This document shows, piece after piece, positions 11,346-21,999 of a stretch of 64,000 nt of DNA. A program made the translations under genes and the position numbers. The stretch comes from Dendrophyllia cribrosa (lineage: Eukaryota > Cnidaria > Anthozoa > Scleractinia > Dendrophylliidae). The notes under the pieces are model-generated. The model had not been told where the DNA came from. It saw nothing but the letters and a program-made list of their open reading frames with translations, and did not search any database. Numbering within the stretch: the first letter of the stretch is position 1; every line of letters starts with the position of its first letter. The DNA is taken from the NCBI GenBank assembly GCA_024195265.1, contig JAJLRJ010000007.1:7213058-7277057 (forward strand). The letters are read 5' to 3'.

Positions 11346-11721
11346 GTAAAATATTGTAAAAGAGGACATGTATCTTTGTCCTCTTATCCACGACATTACA
11401 TTTCATACATTACAACAAGGACACTGACATACATGTAGGCCGCTATTTAGTTTGGCGGACACTTAAAATGGTCAACACTGAAAATGATACTTCTAAGTTT
11501 TCACTTACTTGGAATTTTGCTAAAGTAACAGCTTTGCAGCTGATTTGTTCCATGATGACCAGCCTTATAAATATTAAAATATCATGCAAGTTTATTCAAA
11601 CGCATGATACACGTTGTCAAGCTTATAACATCCTAAAGCTGACAGAGACGTTTTGAGGCAAAAACGATAAGGACAGTCCAATTTGTTCTGCTCACAGGAC
11701 ACACCAAATATGGAAGAAAGT

Positions 11722-11908
11722 CAAGCAATTTAAAATAAATTTATAGTGGAACAAATTTTACCAATTCTGGTGTCCGCTGAAGCCACAAAACCAAAATAAT
11801 TGGTCATGTGACAAACAAATATTGAAGAAACTGAAACAATTTAAAGTGATTAACCCTGTTGAACAAACCTTGCTAATTCTGGTGCCAGCTGAAGTCACAA
11901 AACCAAAA
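11722..11908. repeat. Diverged two-copy tandem repeat, about 112 bp
   Basis: The segment with CAATTTAAA, AATTCTGGTGTC and GCCACAAAACCAAAA is repeated about 112 bp further on with substitutions. Confidence 0.7.
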
Positions 11909-11930
11909 GTTGACATTAATTTTTCCCATC

Positions 11931-12155
11931 TTAATCCTTTTAATCCCAAGAGTGCCCAAAATCAAACTTTAAGAAAAATCCAAAATTTCATTTTGTAAAA
12001 TATTGTAAAACAAATTATACCATGCAAAAGTGCTGCCAAAGAGGTTTCATTTGAATGGTCACATCATAGAATTTTGTCAACAGACTTGTAGAACTATAAT
12101 GTTATTTATTTAGTATACATGTCTTCATAATTGACTTTGGGAGTGAAAGGGCAAT
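11931..12155 (+). mobile_element. piggyBac-like MITE, full length, diverged ends
   Basis: TTAATCCTTTTAATCCCAAGAG on the left and TTGGGAGTGAAAGGGCAATAA on the right, with one internal unit (CCATGCAAAAGTGCTGCC, then CATTTGAATGGTCACATCAT). The TTAA on the right has mutated. Confidence 0.8.
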
Positions 12156-12200
12156 AAGTGAAAAAGAAAAAAAACTGACAGCAGGTTTGGATAATTTTAG

Positions 12201-12254
12201 GGACCATCTGGAACCCGCGGATATACAGGTGCTGAAGGAAGGCCGGGAGTTAAG
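12201..12254 (+). CDS. Collagen exon 9 (54 bp)
   Basis: GPSGTRGYTGAEGRPGVK, residues 187-204; acceptor tttag, donor gtatgc. It contains one of the few tyrosines in the helix. Confidence 0.93.
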
Positions 12255-12466
12255 GTATGCTGTAATTATTTATGTGGCTTCTACACATGTACTCTAAGGA
12301 TGACTTGATCTGAAAGTGTCAAAACAGTCTTCATACTGTAAACCAACATGTCTCTTTGACAGAAACGTTTGAAATAAACAAGTCATTGCATTTAACATAA
12401 TGTTGTTAAAATTTATTGATTGAGAATTGTATAATGGATCTCTTAGAAACAGTGTTACATTTTGAG

Positions 12467-12617
12467 TAAGTAAGAAGCAAAGGACCATGAACGAAAATGC
12501 TGCCCGTGTATGTAGGATCTGTAACAGATCTAGTCAGCCAAAAATGACTAGATCTGTTACAGATCCTACGTACACCGGCAGCATTTTTGTTCGCGTTCCT
12601 TTGCTTCTTATTTACTT
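12467..12617. repeat. Palindrome, about 70-bp arms
   Basis: AAGTAAGAAGCAAAGG at the left pairs with CCTTTGCTTCTTATTTACTT at the right; the centre carries TAGGATCTGTAACAGATCTAG and its complement. The interior itself is AGATCT-rich. Confidence 0.88.
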
Positions 12618-13263
12618 GTTATATGTTGGGATCGTAGATCTTTTCGGATCTGAAATGCTGCTTATTTATTTTGTACATGGTATTGGCCATGTATTCACTG
12701 AGGGATGGTTCTGTCTATCCTCACTTTCTTTATCGCGACAACGACATGATATTTCAAATTCTTTGCCTATTACTCATGCTCACGCACCGCTGTGACGTGG
12801 GTCAATTGGCAAACATTTGAATGCGAGCTCACATCTGTTACCATCACCACGTGCCATTTGGTAGAGAATTGGCGTTCACTCTAGTTTTCTATCTTTTTGC
12901 TGCTACATCGTGCTGACGAGACCCAACCAGATCAAAACAGCTGTCCATGGTTGCATTTTGGCTTTCAGTCTATACTTTAACATTTTGACACTCTTGTTGT
13001 TGAGTTGTGCTGAATGTCATCCAATGTACATGTAAATACACTAGTACAGGGTAAAATGTACGGGTAAATTTCCTCTCACTTAAACATATAAAGAAGCACA
13101 AGGCAATTAAATCCCTGATTCAATAATTTATACCACATATGACAGCTTGAATCTACAAGATTACATCTGTTGGGCCATCTGTCTTTCTTTTTTTGTAGTG
13201 ACCAGAGTACATAATTATGTATGTATACTGCAACCAATTTAAAGTTTTCTATTGTTATCTTAG

Positions 13264-13317
13264 GGTGACAATGGGAAAAATGGACAGGCTGGATCAGATG
13301 GATCAAAGGGAGAAATG
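13264..13317 (+). CDS. Collagen exon 10 (54 bp)
   Basis: GDNGKNGQAGSDGSKGEM, residues 205-222; acceptor cttag, donor gtacat. It contains no proline at all, so it is probably a flexible spot in the helix. Confidence 0.92.
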
Positions 13318-13424
13318 GTACATGTTTACAATTTTAGGCAGATTTAACCCACTACTCTTACATGTAAGAGTATCCAATCTGGGAAAAGTCTCAAAAATTG
13401 TTTAATTTGTAATTTGTTAAGGAA

Positions 13425-13640
13425 TTAACAGTACCATTGGAAGGTTGTGCTTGGTAGCTTTTATTTGAATGAGTAATGCTTAAAGATTTCATCCACAGAC
13501 CCAAACTTGAGAATCACCTTTTACAGGACGAACAGCACCATGGGAAAATGAAAGTATAATGCTCAATAGCTTTCATTTGAATAGTCACTATTGGGGATTT
13601 TGTCCCGCTGACTGAAAAGTTAAAACAGTCCCAGTTTCAA
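13425..13640 (+). repeat. Two diverged units of the 106-bp repeat
   Basis: Two copies of ACAG(T/C)ACCAT...TAGCTTT(T/C)ATTTGAAT...CC(A/G)C(A/T)GAC, about 105 bp apart, clearly related to the arrays at 48, 54 and 60 kb but older. Confidence 0.7.
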
Positions 13641-14479
13641 GTTTTAACTGAAGGAGTAATTTATAAAACTTAGTACCAGTAAATAATATATTAGTATACT
13701 TTCTTGTGTGTAGACAGGTTTACATGCCAACATGCCTTACTCCCAAGCGTTTTCCATCACTTGGAAAACTTCTTTTCAGTTTACTGCCTTTTTAACTGGT
13801 GAATACATGAAGCATTAAACCTATAGCAGTCTGGCAATTGGCTGTTAACATTAAGCCTGCAGTATGTTATGATCACTTGCCTTATACATGGGGATGGCAT
13901 TGGGAAGAGTTGGGAGGCGGGGGGTGGGTTGGTGGAGTAAAATGCCTAAGAGAGGGGATGGTCCATGTGTTAAATCATATTCCCACAAGATGCCTCATAG
14001 GAGCCTTTTATTGTTACTCAGATGTAACGAGCCTTACCATGCATTATTAACCAAAATGTTGTTAAGTGGGCTTTTTCCTGCAACAATCAACACCATCTGC
14101 TTATAAATGATCATGAACACATGTTTTGCTACTGACTTGCCCACTTTACTGTAAAGTAACACTAGCCGGATAATTAAATGATCTTTAAGTGCAGAGGTGT
14201 AGCTAAGAAAAATTCAGCAGGTGAGCTCATTATCAAGCCCAGTTAGTTTTTCTGGCTTGCGCACCTTCAAAATCACCCCAAGTCTTTGCTTTCTAATGAA
14301 ACTTCAGCCAGTGGTAAGTTCTCTTTCAGCTGGTGAAATTGGCCAGTTAAACTGGCTCTTAGCTACAGTTCATCCCTGAAAGTTTAAGTCTATTTTGCTC
14401 AATATATGTCTTGAGACAGCAGCTATCAGACACTTTGTACAAAATTTACTCAGCCTGTCACATCTGAACATTTTTGTAG

Positions 14480-14524
14480 GGAGATCAAGGAGAACCTGGA
14501 AATCCCGGTCGATCAGGGGCAAGG
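14480..14524 (+). CDS. Collagen exon 11 (45 bp)
   Basis: GDQGEPGNPGRSGAR, residues 223-237; acceptor tgtag, donor gtaagt. Confidence 0.94.
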
Positions 14525-14690
14525 GTAAGTACACAATTAAGCAAAGCAAAACTGATGAATCTAAATCTGGATTCTGTGATTCCATTTGTTCAGATTGGTA
14601 TCTGAATCTGGTTTCAGATTGTGCAATCCATTCAATTTGGTGAACTAGTTTCAGATCAATAGCAAATGGTCATTCAGAACTTCAACCCGC

Positions 14691-14716
14691 AAACAAACAA
14701 ACAAACAAACAAACAG
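14691..14716. repeat. AAAC microsatellite
   Basis: Six tandem copies of a 4-bp CAAA unit. Confidence 0.9.
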
Positions 14717-14904
14717 AGGCCTAGTTTCACAGACGGGCGTTGGGATGATCAACGGAACAGATCAATCCTTTGTCAGATTTTTGTTTCAGCTTCTGCTAAC
14801 TTAACTTAAATCCAGCTTGCTCCAAATAAATATATTTTGGCACACTGAGCCTGGTTAACATTTAAGTTAGTTAGTTCTGCAAAGAATTAATAGCCTTTTT
14901 ATTC

Positions 14905-15060
14905 ATTCATTCATTCTTTATTTGCCATATATACAACATGTTACAGAGCAAGATGAAAATAATAAAGGATTTGAGAAAAAAAGTGAATGGTGAGGAGACC
15001 TGAAAGAAACCACGAGGCTTATAATGAGTCAGGTTTCCTCACTTAAAAATAAACTAGTCT
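14905..15060 (-). mobile_element. LINE 3' end, reverse orientation
   Basis: On the minus strand the sequence ends GCAAATAAAGAATGAATGAATG, a polyadenylation-like AATAAA followed by a tetranucleotide repeat. This is the usual 3' tail of CR1-like non-LTR retrotransposons. No coding sequence remains. Confidence 0.55.
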
Positions 15061-15203
15061 TAATATACTACTTTTCTACAAAATTTGAAGATGCTTGATT
15101 GATTTCTTTTTTCATGCAGTTGTAATTTAAATCTTAATAGCTATGCCCTGGTAATTTTTGTCTGTGGGATTGCTAACTGTTACTTTGCTATTATTTTTAT
15201 TAG

Positions 15204-15257
15204 GGTGACACAGGTGCCCAGGGAAAAAATGGAAAGACAGGTGTCCAAGGAATTCCA
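15204..15257 (+). CDS. Collagen exon 12 (54 bp)
   Basis: GDTGAQGKNGKTGVQGIP, residues 238-255; acceptor attag, donor gtaagt. Confidence 0.94.
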
Positions 15258-15324
15258 GTAAGTTCTGGAAAGCTCATTGGAAATATTGGTTACTCTGAAG
15301 CCTAAATAAATAATAATATAAACT

Positions 15325-15675
15325 GCATTGTTTGGTTTGGGTAAGGAGCCCTTGACTAGTAGCACTTGTTGCCATGGGTACTTGTATGTCATGCACGTTT
15401 GTTGGATTTGAATGGTCAAGATATGCCGGGATCCATGGGCAGGATTGTTTACATAATTTACCCCAGAGTTGCTTTAATTGTTAGTTGGAGAGTCATCCTC
15501 ATCATTTTCCTCATCTGTTTAGTTGGAGTCAGAACTAAAGCCTGTTATGTACAGCCAATTTCTTTCTTGGTTTGGGCAAGAAGATCTTTGTTAATATCAG
15601 TTGTTACAATGGGTATGTCATGCTGACATGTTTGGATTAAAATCGTCAGATTATGGATCTGCAGACGGAAGTAAG
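15325..15675. repeat. Diverged direct repeat, about 240 bp apart
   Basis: TTGGTTTGGG(T/C)AAG... and ATGGGTA(CTTG)TATGTCATGC...TTGGATT recur at about 15330-15430 and 15567-15670. An old local duplication within intron 12. Confidence 0.5.
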
Positions 15676-16158
15676 AGCACGATTTACAGTCTGTTAATAA
15701 TTTGGCAAGGTACATTTATTGAAAATCTAAGAGTTGATTTCATTTTTAAATGTCTGGCTATCTCAAATTCCCCACTATCTTTCCTTGAGTTTGCTTTTTA
15801 CTATTTTTTTTTACATTAAATGTAAAAAAAAAATATATGAAAAAATATTTGGGCTATTTTGAAATCTCGAATCTCACTCTATCTTGAACAAATCATTGGG
15901 TATTCATAAAGCAACAATGTTGACTGGATAGAAGTAGGGAACATTTCACACTTCTCAATAAACAACGGATGCCAACTGTAAGTGATAGTTTTCTTTAGTT
16001 TATCCTTTGAAGGAGCAGAGATGCTGAAAATCAACCCAGGGTCAGTGGTTGTCTTTAGCCTTAGATTCTGACCCATTTCAATGAAGAGGAACCAAAAGCA
16101 AGGTTATATTTTTTTTTGCAAAGAACTCATTTCTGTTTTCCTTTTCCTTTCTTCAAAG

Positions 16159-16203
16159 GGCTATGATGGAGAAAATGGAAGAGCTGGATTACCTGGACCT
16201 GCT
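16159..16203 (+). CDS. Collagen exon 13 (45 bp)
   Basis: GYDGENGRAGLPGPA, residues 256-270; acceptor aaag after a CT-rich tract, donor gtatgt. Confidence 0.93.
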
Positions 16204-16561
16204 GTATGTGAATTTCTATAATGATCGAGACATTATGCCATTTTTTTCTTATTCTTGTATTTTTGAAGTAGGTTAAGCATTATTAATAGTCCCCTTTTGA
16301 AAGGACAAATTCTTACCAGTAATATTCTTTGTACAATTTTAAAATCTCATCACCAACTTGCATTGAGAGTTAAATGTTACCCTAAAATGTGGTTATTATC
16401 ATTGATAATAATTATCTTGAAAATTTCATTTGTGTTTAAGTAAACAGTAAATGTACTTGTTTGTTCATTCGGTTCAAAGCTTTCTTCCATAATAAAATTA
16501 AACCTACATGTATTTCTGTAAAGAAAGGTCACTTTAATTAATTTATTGATGTTTTTTTTAG
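16204..16561. other. Intron 13, nothing recognised
   Basis: AT-rich spacer with no recognisable repeat. Confidence 0.6.
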
Positions 16562-16615
16562 GGTGTTCCCGGTTTAGCAGGAGCAATGGGTTTCAGTGGC
16601 ATCAAAGGATCTGCT
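16562..16615 (+). CDS. Collagen exon 14 (54 bp)
   Basis: GVPGLAGAMGFSGIKGSA, residues 271-288; T-rich tract and ttag acceptor, donor gtaggt. A hydrophobic segment of the helix. Confidence 0.93.
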
Positions 16616-16861
16616 GTAGGTTCCATGGTTATACTGCTGCAGTGATACTGTAAAGCCTGGTGCACCTTTCTTACATCTTTATCAGTAGTGTACTTTTAAC
16701 CCTGCATGATTTCTCAACTTTAAGATTTTATTGATTTTCTTTCAAAATTAACAAAACTTGAATTTTTGTTGGTAAACATTTTGCACTTAACATCTCTATT
16801 TGGGCTGGAAGGATGTTTGAGAAATGCACTCCTTCATTTATTTCTCATTTTTATTCTGAAG

Positions 16862-16915
16862 GGTGCTGTTGGCAGGGAGGGAGACCAGGGAGATCCAGGA
16901 GCTGCTGGTGCTAAG
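16862..16915 (+). CDS. Collagen exon 15 (54 bp)
   Basis: GAVGREGDQGDPGAAGAK, residues 289-306; acceptor gaag, donor gtaaac. The intron before it is only 246 bp. Confidence 0.93.
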
Positions 16916-17056
16916 GTAAACTGTTAATTTTAATAAATTATTGGAAAGATTTTTTTGCACTCATGCAGTTACATGTGTTGGAAGTTTCTTTCATGACAAA
17001 TGACTCTTGCTAGTTTTCTTACTTTTAATTAACAGTTCCATAGGTATTAGTAACAT

Positions 17057-17248
17057 CAGTGGCAGATCTAGAGAAGCATCGGCACAGGGGCCCGGGTCCT
17101 CCCTTATTTCGCCAAAAAATAAGGCTCCAAGGGCTGAAAAATTAATCAGTCTTTAACATTTCCACTCCCCCACCCCCACCCTCCCCCACCCCTACCCCAC
17201 CCCTACCTCCTCCGCCTCCCTCTATGATGGAGTGTGGATCTGCCACTG
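17057..17248. mobile_element. Small TIR element, CAGTGGCAGATC ends
   Basis: CAGTGGCAGATC at the left and GATCTGCCACTG at the right are perfect inverted repeats about 190 bp apart. The interior has a CCCACCCC-rich tract. It is related by its ends to the element at 49868-50184, and hAT-like by terminus style. No clear 8-bp duplication is seen. Confidence 0.7.
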
Positions 17249-17624
17249 AACACTGTATGAAATATTAAGCCTGATTCAAACATTCGACAACATGTTACTA
17301 CTGGGTCACACAAATGCAAAACATACCTATTGTATTGTGATGTTTTTGTCACCAGTGTAAACAACACAACTTAACAAAATAGTAATAAACGTAAAGACAT
17401 AAACTTAAGGGCATATGGAAAAAAACTGATTCTTTTCTTTGTTATTAATTTTGTCCTTCTTGATACAGTGTGTTGTTATGTTGTTAATTCACACCAATTG
17501 TTGTTTTTTGTTTTCCTTGTTGTTCATTAGTACTTGTGCTGTAAAAGATAAATACTGCAGTTTTCTAGTTTTGATATTTGTTTGATATTGTTTGTGTTTG
17601 ACTTGTTAATACAACTTTTTGCAG

Positions 17625-17678
17625 GGTGATCGAGGTGCCCGTGGTGAAGCTGGCAAACCAGGTTCTCCTGGTCTAGTG
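17625..17678 (+). CDS. Collagen exon 16 (54 bp)
   Basis: GDRGARGEAGKPGSPGLV, residues 307-324; acceptor tgcag, donor gtaatg. Confidence 0.94.
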
Positions 17679-18066
17679 GTAATGCATAACTTTTTACAGT
17701 ACAAATTTAAAAGTAATAGTAACTGCAGATTTTGTAGCTGAGACAAATAAAATTATTGCAAATAGAACCCCAACTGGCAAAAGGCAGACTTAAGTAAGCT
17801 GCCTAATTAATCAGAGGAGTAATTTTCTCCCCAATAATAATAATCACTATAATTATCATATTATGACCCGTACGGCCCTTCAAACCTTTTCTTTGCAAAA
17901 CCATTGATTAAAGTACCGTATGAGGGCCGTACGCATTCGCGCGAGCGGGGCCGGAAAAAGCCGTATGGCCCTACTACAAAAGCGGATGGCCTTGCGCGTT
18001 AGAATTTCAAGCAATTTTGTCTCCATATTGGTCATATGATAAAATACTTATCGACTAAGTTAGGTC

Positions 18067-18168
18067 GGGCCGGATGGGAAAATATTTGGCTCTCGGCCAT
18101 GGCGCACGGACCTTGCTGTGCTCAGTCCGTACGCCATGACCTCGAGCAAATATTTTCCCATCCGGCCC
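18067..18168. repeat. GC-rich palindrome
   Basis: GGGCCGGATGGGAAAATATTTG pairs with its complement ending in CATCCGGCCC. The centre is GC-rich with GTACG/CGCAC mismatches. It gives rise to a spurious minus-strand open frame. Confidence 0.85.
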
Positions 18169-18316
18169 TCCCACTTACTAGTCAATAAGTACATATTATT
18201 TTCCCAAAATTTTCTAACAAAATATTCAACTAAAGCACCTGAACAGCGGCAGGGGTTATTTGCCGAATGCCAAACACCAAACATTGTTTTTACCCACAAC
18301 AGTAATGAAATTAATT

Positions 18317-18413
18317 AAGCTAACCAATTTGAATCAGTGCTTAACCCTAAATACTGTCAGTAGCACTGATTTATGGTATTTAGGGTTAAGCACTGATTCA
18401 AATTGGTTAGCTT
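18317..18413. repeat. Palindrome, 38-bp arms
   Basis: AAGCTAACCAATTTGAATCA pairs perfectly with TGATTCAAATTGGTTAGCTT around a short loop containing CAGTAGCAC. Confidence 0.9.
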
Positions 18414-19779
18414 TTCTTTACTGTTAAGGGTGAGAACAATGTTCGACCTTCAGCATTCGGCATTCGGCAAATTACCTCCCGTCTGCTGCCTGAACAGATC
18501 AAACTTAGTTAGGTTCCACAAATATCCCTTTAAATGGCCCTAAAAAAAGATAAATTTAAAATAAAGCAAAACCACTGTCAACACCTTTCAATTGTTAACT
18601 TGTGAATATTCAAAGTGCTGCATGAGTTGTAACATACACCAAATGCAAATATGGCCGTCCAACAATTTTTTGTTTGGACAGGTTCTCAAGAAAAGAAAAA
18701 GCAATTGAATAATGATAAAGGTGGATCAGGTCAAAATAAGTCATTGTGTGCATTTTCAAGGCCATAAATTCTTATTTTAGGAGAAGTTATAGCCAATCAA
18801 ATGTTGGGAAAAACACGAAAGCGAGGCTAGCGAGGATAGAATGTCTTTTCTCATACAAATGTTTAAAACTTCAGTGAGCCATAACTTTGCAACCATTAAA
18901 CCAAAATTACTCATTACAAATGTTGCAAGATGATACACAGTCTTAGCAGTACTTGTTTAATACGTTATTCCATTAATTTCTCTGAAAACTTGACCAAACA
19001 AAAAATTGCCTGATGGCCATATTTGTATTCAAAGTGTTTGCCAATGGGTAAAAATTCACTCTATGAAAGCAAGGGGTCAATGGAGCAAAATGCCTTAAGG
19101 AGAGGGGAGAGTCAGATGGTGTGCAGAATCTTTTGTTTAGAGTGTTTCATAGTCACAAATTGGCTCATTAGAGCCAGTTTAATTTTTGTATAAATTTCCT
19201 TGTTGGGTTTCTCCCTAAGTCTGTTGTTATTGTGAACATACCATTCTTGAAACTTGCAAGAAGGGAGCACGTGTACCGTTTTGTTGTAAAACAAATCTCT
19301 AGGATTACTGTGGTTTTCAGTACTCAGTTATTTGAAGTCTGGGTACTGTACGGCAGGTCAGATGCCGTACTTAACACAAGCAGAAAGTAATTAATCCTGG
19401 CTGAATTGATTCAGATTCCCAAATTAAAGCAGCAAGAATCAATTCAAAACGGACAAAAGTAATTATTGCGGATTTGGGTCAGCATAATACACTGTACATT
19501 TTATTTATTATTTTATGAACTTGTTTTGGCAAATGCGAAGTTTGGCATTTTAATCACGGCTGGTTCACAGTCATTATTCCTGGCTGAGACAGGCAGGAAA
19601 AACGACCAAGCCTATCTAAATTGGATCATCAGCCATTCAGAAGTGATTCAGATGTGATTCAGATGTTATATTTCACATCATAAAGTTAATTCATTGAATT
19701 TAGGTTTGGTTCATGAGAAGAATGACATCAGAACTGGGCCTTATTTGTGATAATATTAATTTTGCATGTTGTTTAAAGG

Positions 19780-20110
19780 GGCTATGTCACCATTTTAAAT
19801 GTTATTTAATTTTAAAAGCCAAAAGACATCTTTATATCAGTGAAAACCCAACAATAATGGTCCAGTTTTGTTTCAAATTATTCTACTAGTGCTCTAAGAG
19901 TAAAAATAAGTGTCTTGGGCTGCAGATGGACAAGATGGAAATGGATTGCATCTTAAAAAAATTGGGCTAATTTTTTTCAAGTTCATCGCTTGTGTCTCAG
20001 AAAACTCACTAAAACTCTGATTATGGTTTATTTTTCTCTTCTAACATTCATGTGATATCTTCCTCTTAGTGTTTTATAAGCATTTTGTGTACGACAAAGG
20101 TACTTAGTTT
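19780..20110. repeat. Dispersed repeat with GGGGCTATGTCAC start
   Basis: Contains AAATAAGTGTCTTGGGCTGCAGATGG, nearly identical to a block at 55300-55326 in intron 35, showing a dispersed family. No coding signal. Confidence 0.55.
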
Positions 20111-20133
20111 TAATTTGGAGCAGTTTGAACTCA

Positions 20134-20189
20134 AGCGGGGCCGGACAGCTTTTTCCGGACTGGCTCACATCAACCCGTCCGGCCCCGCT
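20134..20189. repeat. GC-rich hairpin
   Basis: AGCGGGGCCGGAC and GTCCGGCCCCGCT flank a 30-bp loop. It is part of the subterminal structure of the 17852-20262 element. Confidence 0.85.
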
Positions 20190-20284
20190 AACATCACCTT
20201 GCGATTCTATTTTCTGTAGGATTGTGTCAGCGGGGCCGTACGGTCATATTATAATATTGAATCTGTATTTTGTCTGCTTATTAG

Positions 20285-20338
20285 GGTCGTTCTGGAAACA
20301 GGGGAGAGTTGGGACAGCAAGGATCCCAGGGACCACCG
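20285..20338 (+). CDS. Collagen exon 17 (54 bp)
   Basis: GRSGNRGELGQQGSQGPP, residues 325-342; acceptor attag, donor gtgtgt. It lies about 20 bp after the right end of a 2.4-kb TIR element. Confidence 0.92.
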
Positions 20339-20364
20339 GTGTGTATACATGAATTATTAGTAAA

Positions 20365-20460
20365 ATTCCATTTTGTAAAATATTGAGAAACTAACAGCAC
20401 TTAAAAAATCAGTTTCAGTTTTATTTGAATATAGTTACACTTGGGATTTCAAACATTAAA
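20365..20460 (+). mobile_element. Diverged piggyBac-like MITE fragment
   Basis: TTCCATTTTGTAAAATATTGAGAAAC followed by TTTTATTTGAAT...TTGGGATTTC resembles the arm and internal unit of the CCCTTTCACTCCCA family. Confidence 0.5.
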
Positions 20461-21404
20461 AAATAAGTTCCTGCAAAAATATTACCTTTGGCCAGCCAAC
20501 AAATGTTTACTTCATCACTGAGCATACATGTTCACATAATTTTCAGTCCTTAAAAACAGCCATTCTTTATGTTTTTTTCAAGTTCAAAGTTTTACTTGTA
20601 TTGCTGCATATAGTAAAAAGAAATTCCCTTCAGAAAAATTCAGTTCTTCAAATCACACAACATTTATCTTGCATAATACAAAAAAAATGCCTGTTCGCAC
20701 AATTTAACTCCCACAAACAATTAATTATATAATGCCGTATGGGTACATGTATATAAATGCTTGACTCAGCTGGCGGAGAGGCAAAATGAAGTCAAGCATT
20801 ATTTTAATGACAGCAAGTGGTTTTTTTTTACGTTAAAAGGCTAAGGTTTTGAAGTAGTATCTGTTCATGTGTTTTTATGATACTTAATTAAAGAAATCTG
20901 GTGAGTTCATACAATTATTACTCATGAGTTATGCACGCATATTTTGAATCGTGCACTTCCGGTTCACAGTTTTGCCATTTACACTTCCTGTTTAGTGACT
21001 TCCGGGTACTCCCACTTCCGGTAAAACAGCGTTACTGATAGAAGTGTCACGACAGCGTCTCCTACAACCCTGCTTACATTACTAGTGTTCACTTTTGGTA
21101 TATATAAGACTTAGAAGAATCACTGGCTTCATTGTGGTACAGCCTTCATTTCCAAAACATTCAATAGTAAACAACGTGATTTGCAGGAACGATGACTGAA
21201 TGAAAGGACTATCTCTTCTCCATGTCGAACATCTTCTTATCATGTTTAAAATATATCATAAAAACTTTCTTCGTATGCGCATGAGTATAGGCTGCTTGGA
21301 GCCTCTTGTTTTTTTTAATGTTTGCATTTCTGTGTTTCATGTAATATAAATTTCCAAACACTGAGAAGTGGGTTAAAAAAAAACCAGACGCAGCCAAGTT
21401 TTTT

Positions 21405-21640
21405 TTAACCGCTTTCAAGGTGTTTGGTTACCTGATAAAATACTTTATTGAGTGTTGATCATATAGTTTCCCAAACTGATCATTAAATACAGAGAAAACA
21501 AAGAAATGAGATCACCCAAATCTATGCTAATTAAGATCGGGTTTCCAAACCACCGTCACGTTTGTGATTTTCTTTGTTTAAACTTAATGAATTATTATTG
21601 AGTTTTAGAAGTTTACTAAGTGAAGTATGATTATCTCAGA
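21405..21640 (+). repeat. Dispersed 200-bp repeat, copy 1
   Basis: Shares GGTGTTTGG, CTGATCATTAAATACAGAGAAAAC, TGCTAATTAAGATC and CACCGTCACG(T/C) with copies at 55965-56240 and 62640-62885, all in the same orientation. At 21483-21486 it has an unoccupied TTAA site that is filled in copy 2. Confidence 0.7.
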
Positions 21641-21707
21641 AGTGATATTGGTGTTGATGTCAACTGATCAAAACCATGAAGTTAACCTCACTTTTTGATA
21701 TTTTTAG

Positions 21708-21761
21708 GGACCACCTGGTATTCAAGGTCAGACAGGTGCACCTGGTAAAGTGGGAAATTCA
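21708..21761 (+). CDS. Collagen exon 18 (54 bp)
   Basis: GPPGIQGQTGAPGKVGNS, residues 343-360; acceptor tttag, donor gtaagt. A TTAA-flanked MITE begins 24 bp after its donor. Confidence 0.94.
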
Positions 21762-21785
21762 GTAAGTTATCAATGAATATAGTAT

Positions 21786-21999
21786 TTAACCCTGTCACTC
21801 CCAAGAGTGCCAAACATCAAAATTCAAGAAAAATCCCAAATTTCATTTTGTAAAATATTACAAAACAAATGGTACCATGCAAAAGTACTGCTAAAGAGGT
21901 TTCATTTGAATGGTCACACCATAGGTTTTCGTCCACAGAATCAAAAGTTAGAACTACACTAAATGTCTCCATAATTGACTCTGGGAGTGAAAGGGTTAA
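21786..21999 (+). mobile_element. piggyBac-like MITE, 214 bp, intact ends
   Basis: TTAACCCTGTCACTCCCAAGAG at the left and CTCTGGGAGTGAAAGGGTTAA at the right, TTAA on both sides. Single internal unit with GGTACCATGCAAAAGTACTG, TTTCATTTGAATGGTCACAC and CACAGAATCAAAAGTTAGAAC. The antisense frame at 21817-22167 is only a shadow of this repeat. Confidence 0.88.

Larger units (their letters stand above)
17852..20262. mobile_element. 2.4-kb TIR element with GGGCCGTACGG ends
   Basis: Left ATATTATGACCCGTACGGCCC is the complement, with small differences, of GGGGCCGTACGGTCATATTATA at the right end. Subterminal GGGGCCGG words recur at both ends (17945, 18067, 20136, 20177), a common design of transposase-binding sites. 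No transposase ORF is seen, so it is non-autonomous. Two palindromes lie inside. Confidence 0.65.

Noticed and set aside
18060..18318. Two opposite frames of 79 and 66 codons
   Set aside because: Both arise from the GC-rich palindrome at 18067-18168.
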